In this document: piece after piece, positions 1-5,257 of the stretch
How the letters are laid out: the number at the start of each line of letters is the position of its first letter
Position numbering within the stretch: position 1 is the first letter of the stretch
NCBI GenBank assembly: GCA_015655565.1
Contig: JAATEU010000498.1
Span: forward strand, 1-8,685
From: Clostridiales bacterium
GTDB lineage: Bacteria; Bacillota; Clostridia; Lachnospirales; Lachnospiraceae
DNA length: 8,685 nucleotides
Reading direction: 5' to 3'
The notes under the pieces: generated by a model
Database searches by the model: none
Told to the model about the DNA's origin: nothing
Seen by the model: the letters and a program-made list of their open reading frames with translations, nothing else
Translations under genes and position numbers: made by a program

Positions 1-543
1 ATCTTATTAATGGTTCTTTTAATCCGCAGTACATACGGGCGTGCTTTTAAGGCAATCCGTGAAGATGAAACAGCTGCAGAAGCCATGGGGATTAATCTGA
101 CTAAGCATAAGCAATTATCTTTTATCACAGGCTCCTTCTTCTCCGGAGTCAGCGGAGGAATGCTTGCCATGTTTATGCGTTCTATTGACTCTAAGACCTT
201 TAGTATATCGTTAACCTACGACATTTTGCTAATTGTAGTTATCGGCGGAATCGGAAGCGTTACGGGAAGTGTAATTGGAGCCCTCTTAGTAACTGCATGC
301 AAAGAATGGTGGTTTCGTTTCTTTGATAACCCCTTCTATATCGGAAACTTTCAAGTTCCCCTGTTCCGCACCGGCTTTCGAATGGTCATATTCTCAATCG
401 TATTACTCATTATAGTTCTTTTCTATCAGCAGGGAATTATGGGTAAGAAGGAATTCTCCTGGGAACGGCTTGGAAAGAAACTTTCGAATATAAAAACAGT
501 TTTTAAACACACCTCTAAAAAAGGGGGAGCCAAAAATGTCTAA
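1..543 (+). CDS. livM: Branched-chain amino acid ABC transporter permease LivM (C-terminal part, 5' end outside window)
   Basis: This is one of the two inner-membrane permeases of the high-affinity branched-chain amino acid importer, which pairs with LivH and is driven by LivG and LivF. The frame is open to the first base, so the gene starts upstream; the ATG at 10 is internal. The first visible residues (RSTYGRAFKAIREDE, then AAEAMGIN) are the conserved cytoplasmic loop of LivM that docks with the ATPases. After it come hydrophobic segments around FITGSFFSGVSGG, ILLIVVIGGIGSVTGS and MVIFSIVLLIIVLFY. The protein ends in a basic tail after GIMGKKEFSWE, a typical LivM end. About 180 residues are visible of a family usually 300 to 400 long. 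Its stop overlaps the livG start by 8 nt, indicating translational coupling. The substrate class is inferred from the family; the exact amino acid is not shown. Confidence 0.93.
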   Translation: MLLMVLLIRSTYGRAFKAIREDETAAEAMGINLTKHKQLSFITGSFFSGVSGGMLAMFMRSIDSKTFSISLTYDILLIVVIGGIGSVTGSVIGALLVTACKEWWFRFFDNPFYIGNFQVPLFRTGFRMVIFSIVLLIIVLFYQQGIMGKKEFSWERLGKKLSNIKTVFKHTSKKGGAKNV

Positions 544-1384
544 AAGTGTATTAAAAGTAAACGATATTACGATGCAGTTTGGCGGTGTAGTAGCAGTAGA
601 TAATCTCTCACTGGAAGTTAATCAAAATGAAATTGTCTCCCTGATCGGGCCCAACGGTGCCGGTAAAACAACGGCTTTCAATGTAATTACCGGTGTTTAT
701 GCCCCTACCAACGGTGCGGTATATTTCAAAGATAAGATGGTAACCAGTAATTATCCAAAGGGCTCCGTGAAAAAACTTTATGCAGGTGCAAATACCGAAA
801 AATACACAACTGCCATGAAAAAGACGCCTGATCAGATTACAAAGCTTGGTATAGCCCGTACCTTTCAGAATATTCGCCTCTTTAAAGAATTAACTGCGTT
901 TGAAAATGTACTGATTGGAAAACATATGCGTGCAAAAGCCAATTTTCTTTCTGCAGCCTTTCATCTTAATCATAAAGAAGAACGTGCGATGAGAGAGGAA
1001 ACTATACAGCTGTTGGATATTCTTGGATTATGCGATGTAAAGGACGCCGTGGCTCATTCTCTGCCTTACGGCCAACAGCGTCACCTTGAGATTGCCCGTG
1101 CCCTTGCTACCAATCCGGAGTTATTATTATTAGATGAACCCGCCGCCGGAATGAATCCGCAGGAAACAGATGAATTAACTGCTTTTATTTATGATATACG
1201 CTCCAAATTCAATCTGACGGTATTTATGATAGAACATCATATGGATTTGGTTATGGATATCTCTAATTGTATCTATGTACTGGATTTTGGTAAATTAATT
1301 GCCTGCGTAACGCCGGAAGAGATTCAGAACAATCAGCGTGTTATTGATGCATATTTGGGGGTACAAGAAGATGACGAAGAATAA
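536..1384 (+). CDS. livG: Branched-chain amino acid ABC transporter ATP-binding protein LivG
   Basis: This is a cytoplasmic ATPase subunit that powers the LivH/LivM permease together with LivF. All ABC motifs are visible: Walker A GPNGAGKTT at residues 38-46, Q-loop Gln111 in RTFQNIRLF, the signature LPYGQQR at 176-182, Walker B LLLLDEP at 196-202 and switch His234 in MIEHH. The C-terminal GVQEDDEE tail follows the usual YLG ending. At 282 residues it is longer than the roughly 255 of E. coli LivG. The extra length is mostly an insertion at about residues 70-97 between the Walker A and Q-loop regions (VTSNYPKGSVKKLYAGANTE and on). The start at 536 has the site AAGGGGG at 521-527 and overlaps the livM stop. 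The livF start lies inside its 3' end, so the three genes are one operon. Confidence 0.96.
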   Translation: MSKSVLKVNDITMQFGGVVAVDNLSLEVNQNEIVSLIGPNGAGKTTAFNVITGVYAPTNGAVYFKDKMVTSNYPKGSVKKLYAGANTEKYTTAMKKTPDQITKLGIARTFQNIRLFKELTAFENVLIGKHMRAKANFLSAAFHLNHKEERAMREETIQLLDILGLCDVKDAVAHSLPYGQQRHLEIARALATNPELLLLDEPAAGMNPQETDELTAFIYDIRSKFNLTVFMIEHHMDLVMDISNCIYVLDFGKLIACVTPEEIQNNQRVIDAYLGVQEDDEE

Positions 1385-2099
1385 TTTATTAACAGTAGAT
1401 AATCTATGTGTTTCCTATGGCGGTATTAAAGCGGTAAAAGGCATTAGCCTCACTGTTCCTGAAGGTGAGATTGTAACTTTGATTGGCGCAAACGGTGCCG
1501 GTAAAAGTACTATTCTCCGCGCCATTGCAGGACTTACAAAATTAGAAAGCGGCAGGATTACATATCAGGATGAAGACATTACAGGGAATCCGACCAGTGT
1601 GATCGTAGAGAGAGGAATTACATTAGTGCCGGAAGGACGCCATGTGTTTCCAGACCTTACTGTTATAGAAAATCTTAAGATTGGTGCGTATCTGCGCAAA
1701 GATAGCCTGGACGAGGATATAAATCGAATGTATAAGCTGTTCACCAGATTAGAGGAACGTTCCTGGCAGATGGCCGGAACCCTGTCCGGCGGCGAGCAGC
1801 AGATGTTAGCTGTCAGCCGTGCTCTTATGAGCCGCCCTAAGCTTATCATGATGGATGAGCCTTCCTTAGGTCTCGCTCCAATTATTGTACAGGATATTAT
1901 GAATATTATAAAGACAATTAACAAGGAAGGCGTAACCATTCTTTTAGTAGAACAGAATGCCAACCTGGCACTAAAGACAGCTCACTTCGGCTATGTTTGC
2001 GAGACAGGTGTAATCTCCTTAAAGGGCACCGGTTCAGAACTTTTGAAGGATGAATCAGTAAAAGCGGCATACCTTGGTAAAGCAAAGAAGAAAATATAA
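1371..2099 (+). CDS. livF: Branched-chain amino acid ABC transporter ATP-binding protein LivF
   Basis: This is the second ATPase subunit of the branched-chain amino acid importer. At 242 residues it has the normal family length. Motifs seen are Walker A GANGAGKST (39-47), the LivF-type VPEGRHVFPDLTV loop (86-98), signature LSGGEQQM (138-145), Walker B LIMMDEP (158-164) and the SLGLAP D-loop that follows it. The reading frame is open back to an ATG at 1338, but the extra 11 residues (MLLMHIWGYKK) are unlike LivF. ATG 1371 is chosen because homologues begin a few residues before the first strand and because GGGGG at 1357-1361 lies 9 nt upstream. This gives a 14-nt overlap with the end of livG. 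It is the last gene of the operon; a strong terminator follows 60 nt downstream. Confidence 0.95.
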   Translation: MTKNNLLTVDNLCVSYGGIKAVKGISLTVPEGEIVTLIGANGAGKSTILRAIAGLTKLESGRITYQDEDITGNPTSVIVERGITLVPEGRHVFPDLTVIENLKIGAYLRKDSLDEDINRMYKLFTRLEERSWQMAGTLSGGEQQMLAVSRALMSRPKLIMMDEPSLGLAPIIVQDIMNIIKTINKEGVTILLVEQNANLALKTAHFGYVCETGVISLKGTGSELLKDESVKAAYLGKAKKKI

Positions 2100-2158
2100 T
2101 TTAAATTATAAAAAAGAATATTAATGACGCAGCAAATGCTGTTAGTTTTGGCAGAATG

Positions 2159-2201
2159 AAAGTAGACAAGGAATATAACCACCTTGCCTACTTTTTGTTT
2201 T
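2159..2201 (+). terminator. Rho-independent terminator of the liv operon
   Basis: A 13-bp stem is formed by 2159-2171 (AAAGTAGACAAGG) and 2182-2194 (CCTTGCCTACTTT) with one A-C mismatch and a 10-nt loop. It is followed by TTTTTGTTTT. The position, 60 nt after the livF stop, fits the end of the operon. Confidence 0.88.
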
Positions 2202-2315
2202 ATAATCATTTAAAAGAATATGATATTATGGAAGTCTCTTTTCTAAAAAATCATCCGGAATTTTAATATTTTTTAGGGGAATTTGTAATATTTCCCAATG
2301 ACTGTGTTTCAACTA
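2202..2315. other. Gene-free spacer between liv terminator and protease promoter
   Basis: The 358-nt gap from livF to the protease gene is accounted for by the terminator at its left, the promoter at 2316-2344 and a 5' leader of about 105 nt. I see no RNA gene, coding frame or strong repeat in the AT-rich remainder. Confidence 0.6.
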
Positions 2316-2344
2316 TTTACTTTCTTTTCCTTTTATAGTATAAT
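2316..2344 (+). promoter_or_regulatory. Sigma-A type promoter of the metalloprotease gene
   Basis: A perfect -10 TATAAT at 2339-2344 is preceded at 17 nt by TTTACT (2316-2321), a four-of-six match to TTGACA. Transcription would start near 2351, leaving a leader of about 105 nt. This supports independent expression from the liv operon. It is inferred by consensus only. Confidence 0.6.
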
Positions 2345-2444
2345 CTTACCATTAGTTTTAATAATAAGTTTAAATATCTTTATAAAAAGATTACCAGCAA
2401 TCAGCTGAAAGAGCGCAAGAACCAAAGATTAATAATTAAATTAC

Positions 2445-2452
2445 AGGAGGGG
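2445..2452 (+). promoter_or_regulatory. Ribosome binding site deciding the protease start
   Basis: AGGAGGGG lies 5 nt before ATG 2458. A second in-frame ATG at 2467 would have a 14-nt spacing, so 2458 is the preferred start. Confidence 0.8.
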
Positions 2453-2457
2453 ATATA

Positions 2458-3564
2458 ATGAAAATAATGAATAAGAGGAAGTGGATAATTGCAGCCATTA
2501 CACTGGCAATAACAGTCTTACTGGCGCCTGGATTGGATACTTTTCTGTCAGAACAAGCCGTATATGCTGCGGAAACAGATTCATTGACCATCACAGATAT
2601 GCCTGAAAATCTCAGGGAATCTATTGAATGGGTGTGGAACAATCGAATTTTGGTGGAAGATTCTACTTCCCGCAAAAATTTAATCTTTGACCAGATTTTC
2701 GCGGGTGAAGGAACCATTAATTATGTTGTGCGCTGGCAGTCTAGTAAAACCGTCACGCTTCAGCAGCGTAAGGATATTGAAACTATGCTGGGACGACAGT
2801 TAAATAATTGGACAAAACACCTGGAGGGTTATGATGGGTGGCCATATGGTGATATTCCGGTCAAGGTTGTTGGCTGGGCATGTGTTAATCCTGATTTATT
2901 GCTTGACAAACAATCTGATGAAATTATCTATACAGATTATATTACCGACGAACTCAGCTCCAGTGAGCCTAATATTCCTTCAAAGCTTCCTGTTGCACCA
3001 AGTGCCTTATCCCGTTTTGATCATTTCACGGAGCCTAATTATTCATATCCTGGCGGGTTGGATAAAAGATTTGATATGTATCTGTGGGCTACCAGCAATT
3101 TTGGAGGCGGAGCCGGAGGAGATTGGGGGCAACGCATGTCTGATGATTATATTCTGAGTACAGTAAATTCCGATGAAATTGAGATTACTGAACACGAGAT
3201 AGGACACGGATTTGGATTTCCTGATTTTTACCAGACAAATGAACGTCCGCCCAATGGATTTCCTGTACCGACCATTATGTGGGCAGGTAATTCTTCAACA
3301 ATCACTGAATGGGATATATGGCTGCTCCGCTATACATGGAGTCAATTAAAGCAGAATACTTCCCGTTTTTCTGCAGCATCTCCGGAAGATTCCAACAGTA
3401 CTGGAACGGAAATTCATGGAAAGATGTACAAAAGGCATCCGGTTACGGAACCGCAGTTGACCAGTATAATACAACCGTTTTCGATCCTGTATACACCAAT
3501 GGAATCCGGCTTGAAATCATTTCTAAGGACACTGCATCAACAGGTATTTTGGAATGGAAAGTGA
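2458..3564 (+). CDS. Secreted metzincin-like zinc metalloprotease, frameshifted at its 3' end
   Basis: This is a predicted exported protease. A signal peptide is clear: basic MKIMNKRK, hydrophobic WIIAAITLAITVLLA, and a likely cleavage at VYA-A near residue 37. The zinc site is HEIGHGFGFPD (His246, Glu247, His250, Gly253, Asp256), an HExxHxxGxxD pattern like that of snapalysin-type (M7) metzincins, in which Asp is the third ligand. Met274 in PTIMWAG, 18 residues on, is a likely Met-turn. The domain appears complete to about WDIWLLRYTWSQLK (residue 307). After that the frame reads unlike any domain and stops at 3564. The true C-terminal module, a discoidin-like half domain, continues one frame back (3384-3578). 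The natural product is therefore either the catalytic domain with a short aberrant tail or a non-functional remnant. The protease class is read from the motifs; the substrate is unknown. Confidence 0.8.
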   Translation: MKIMNKRKWIIAAITLAITVLLAPGLDTFLSEQAVYAAETDSLTITDMPENLRESIEWVWNNRILVEDSTSRKNLIFDQIFAGEGTINYVVRWQSSKTVTLQQRKDIETMLGRQLNNWTKHLEGYDGWPYGDIPVKVVGWACVNPDLLLDKQSDEIIYTDYITDELSSSEPNIPSKLPVAPSALSRFDHFTEPNYSYPGGLDKRFDMYLWATSNFGGGAGGDWGQRMSDDYILSTVNSDEIEITEHEIGHGFGFPDFYQTNERPPNGFPVPTIMWAGNSSTITEWDIWLLRYTWSQLKQNTSRFSAASPEDSNSTGTEIHGKMYKRHPVTEPQLTSIIQPFSILYTPMESGLKSFLRTLHQQVFWNGK

Positions 3565-3578
3565 CAGCACAAGATTAA
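3384..3578 (+). pseudogene. Out-of-frame remnant of a discoidin-like (F5/8 type C-like) C-terminal module
   Basis: In the frame one base back from the protease, 64 residues beginning GRFQQYWNGNSWKDV, passing through GYGTAVDQYNTTVFDPV and ending STGILEWKVTAQD match the familiar C-terminal half of discoidin-like carbohydrate-binding modules. These are found at the ends of clostridial and actinobacterial secreted glycosidases and peptidases. The natural stop is TAA 3576-3578. The N-terminal half of such a module, usually 70 to 90 residues, is not visible in any frame between the protease domain and 3384. A simple one-base error would therefore not restore a whole module; an internal deletion plus frame loss fits better. 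A run of five T at 3366-3370 is the obvious place for a one-base slip. The family match is from memory of the sequence pattern. Confidence 0.6.
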
Positions 3579-3598
3579 TACAGGCTTCAAAATGTGCT

Positions 3599-3811
3599 AT
3601 GCTTAAAAAGGATTGCAACTATTTTATTATAAAAATAAAGACAGATGACCTGGATTTATCGAAACAAGGTCATTACCCGCCCGCCGTTATGATATTTAGC
3701 AGTATGTGGTATCAGGTATTTAAACTTGATTGGGTCATTATGTCAATTGTTATTTTATGTATCTTAGCTACCGGTCTTTACCAGCTATTAGCTTATTTTG
3801 AAAAAAAATAA
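3599..3811 (+). CDS. Doubtful small membrane protein or gene remnant
   Basis: This is an open frame of 70 codons from ATG 3599 that could also begin at 3689 or 3704. I do not recognise it. The C-terminal part contains one convincing membrane helix (WVIMSIVILCILATGLYQLL) and ends YFEKK. The N-terminal part is polar (KIKTDDLDLSKQGHYPP). None of the possible starts has a proper ribosome site. The same frame runs back to 3554, overlapping the protease remnant, which is another sign of decayed or fused sequence. It may be the tail of a lost membrane gene rather than a functional one. It sits 21 nt after the discoidin remnant and before the shared terminator. Confidence 0.25.
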   Translation: MLKKDCNYFIIKIKTDDLDLSKQGHYPPAVMIFSSMWYQVFKLDWVIMSIVILCILATGLYQLLAYFEKK

Positions 3812-3897
3812 TTAAACAATGCCGCACATCCTTTCAAATGTCTTATGTTAAGTTAGACCACCGGCTTAGCCGATATTTTATTTCAGTATTATACAAA

Positions 3898-3948
3898 GAG
3901 GCTGCTGCACAATTCCGGAATATAATCCGGAAATTTGTAGCAGTCTCC
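3898..3948. terminator. Long hairpin, probable bidirectional terminator between converging genes
   Basis: The inner stem TTCCGGA (3913-3919) pairs with TCCGGAA (3926-3932) around ATATAA. It continues outward as GAGGCTGCTGCACAA against TTTGTAGCAGTCTC with two mismatches and G-U pairs, about 21 bp in all. The minus strand continues into CTCTTTGTAT, a modest U-tract serving degV. The plus side has no good U-tract, but a small CGGC-TTA-GCCG stem at 3862-3872 followed by ATATTTTATTT may add termination there. Confidence 0.65.
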
Positions 3949-4000
3949 TAAATATACAGTATATCATTCATAAGATATTGTTTTTATCAAATACCTGTCA

Positions 4001-4837
4001 TTAATAGCATACAATAATACCGCCGTCTCCGGCATACATACTACTTACCCCCGCTGTTTCTACAATAAAGCTGTCTTTAAAAGGAACCCTTCTTAATATT
4101 TCTTCTTTTACAAACAAAGCCCTGTTATAATTATTACAATGTGCAATAGCTAAAGTTCTCTCCTCAGGCTTTAAAACATCCTGTTCGATTAGATTTACCA
4201 TTAAAATTAAGGCTTTTTGTATTCCCCTTGCCTGGTCAAGCTTACATATAGTACCCTCTTTTGTGCCTGCCATTATGGGTTTAATATTTAAAACACTGGT
4301 AATGAGCGCTTTAATGCCTGTCAAACGTCCGCTCTTACGTAAAGTATCCAAATTTTCCAATACAAATTTTGTACTTAATTTTTCACGAAATGCTTTGGTT
4401 AAATGGATTACTTCACTGAAACCTTTGCCTGCCTCAACATATTCCTGAATCTTTCCTGCAATTAAAGTCTGACCGACTGAGGCCGAACAGGAATTAAATA
4501 TTTCAATGTTTTTATACGGATGTTCTTCTAAGTACAATTTCTTGCCAACCTCTGCACTATTATAGGAACCGCTTAAATTAGCCGATAACGTAACCACGTA
4601 AATATCTTCTTTCCCGCTGTACAATTTCATATACGCTTCCGGTGAAGGGCAGGAGGATTTGGGACTATTGGGACTTTCTGCTACTAATTTTAAGAAGTCC
4701 TTTTGATTAAAGAATTCATCATCTGTTATTATTATGTCATCTACCTGTATAGTCAGCGGTACTAATTTAATGTGTTTATCCTTTTTCATTCTATCTGTTA
4801 AATCAGTACAGCTGTCCACAATTATCTTGTAAGCCAT
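4001..4837 (-). CDS. DegV family fatty-acid-binding protein
   Basis: This is a cytoplasmic protein of the DegV family. Characterised members bind a long-chain fatty acid, and some (FakB) present it to the kinase FakA. At 278 residues it has the usual length. Visible family marks are the N-terminal DSCTDLT (residues 8-14), SCPSPEAY, TLSANLSGSYNSA with the serine that contacts the lipid head group, FNSCSASVG, the ENLDTLRKSGRLTG stretch and the HCNN segment. The C-terminus reads SSMYAGDGGIIVCY, whereas the best-known members have a His and Gly-Pro-Gly there, so it belongs to a variant subgroup. AGGAGG (4851-4846) lies 8 nt before the ATG. It stands alone on the minus strand, convergent with the protease and downstream of htpG behind a terminator. 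No fakA is in the window, so a role in fatty acid phosphorylation is only possible. Confidence 0.92.
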   Translation of the reverse strand: MAYKIIVDSCTDLTDRMKKDKHIKLVPLTIQVDDIIITDDEFFNQKDFLKLVAESPNSPKSSCPSPEAYMKLYSGKEDIYVVTLSANLSGSYNSAEVGKKLYLEEHPYKNIEIFNSCSASVGQTLIAGKIQEYVEAGKGFSEVIHLTKAFREKLSTKFVLENLDTLRKSGRLTGIKALITSVLNIKPIMAGTKEGTICKLDQARGIQKALILMVNLIEQDVLKPEERTLAIAHCNNYNRALFVKEEILRRVPFKDSFIVETAGVSSMYAGDGGIIVCY

Positions 4838-4954
4838 TGTGTCATCCTCCTAATTATATCCAAAGCATTTTCATATAGCCAATTACACCTACGGGTAATT
4901 TTAACCATATTATTTTATATGCTTTACTATGATATATAGTTTTAATTACTATTA

Positions 4955-4983
4955 ATCATAGCATAATATATCAGTTTTTTAAA
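4955..4983 (-). promoter_or_regulatory. Candidate degV promoter with extended -10
   Basis: Reading the minus strand, TATGAT (4960-4955) is preceded by TGC, an extended -10. TTTAAA (4983-4978) lies 17 nt upstream as a weak -35. The leader would be about 110 nt. The surroundings are very AT-rich, so chance matches are likely. Confidence 0.35.
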
Positions 4984-5070
4984 GTCTTTTTCATAAAGTC
5001 TTTATAAATATTTTCTAAATTTTATCCATTTGAAGCCTTAAGTATACCCTGGAGATTGATTATGCCATAC

Positions 5071-5095
5071 TTTTCCTTATTATTTTTAAGGAAAA
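5071..5095. repeat. AT-rich hairpin between htpG terminator and degV promoter
   Basis: TTTTCCTTA (5071-5079) and TAAGGAAAA (5087-5095) form a 9-bp inverted repeat with a 7-nt loop. Neither strand has a clear U-tract directly after it, so I do not call it a terminator. It and the neighbouring terminator are the only structure seen in the 420-nt gap besides the candidate degV promoter. Confidence 0.4.
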
Positions 5096-5116
5096 AAAAT
5101 TGGCCTGCTACAAAAA

Positions 5117-5217
5117 AGAGCCTGTTTCAAAACACAAAGTCTTTATCATTTGCGATAGAATGAAAAATCCGTTCCGGTCGTAAGTACTAAAACTTAAAAA
5201 GTTTTGAAACAGGCTCT
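5117..5217 (-). terminator. htpG terminator: perfect 17-bp stem with a 67-nt loop
   Basis: AGAGCCTGTTTCAAAAC (5117-5133) is perfectly complementary to GTTTTGAAACAGGCTCT (5201-5217). On the minus strand the stem is followed directly by a run of six T (5117-5112), then GTAGC, and it starts 41 nt after the htpG stop, so it fits an intrinsic terminator. The 67-nt loop is much longer than usual. AAGT/ACTT can extend the stem inward and there is a small TCATT/AATGA hairpin inside. The same geometry, short terminal inverted repeats around 67 nt, would also suit a small MITE-like element. Confidence 0.7.
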
Positions 5218-5257
5218 ATATACTGATATTTTTATAATGATATAAAATTATTGAAAA

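Noticed and set aside
1338..1370. Upstream ATG extending LivF by 11 residues
   Set aside because: The extra residues are unlike LivF N-termini and lie inside the livG coding end; ATG 1371 fits the family and has GGGGG upstream.
1565..2209. Minus-strand ORFs opposite livF and its terminator
   Set aside because: They are antisense to a certain gene or cross its terminator, with no ribosome site or family resemblance.
2345..2444. Protease leader considered as a riboswitch
   Set aside because: No conserved riboswitch core or strong stem followed by a T-run or ribosome-site sequestering stem could be seen.
2831..3157. Shifted-frame ORF inside the protease catalytic domain
   Set aside because: The overlapping frame carries the signal peptide, zinc site and conserved domain; this one is a shadow.
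4981..5008. Direct repeat AAAGTCTTT twice near 4981 and 4996
   Set aside because: It is short, in very AT-rich DNA, with no associated feature; chance is sufficient.
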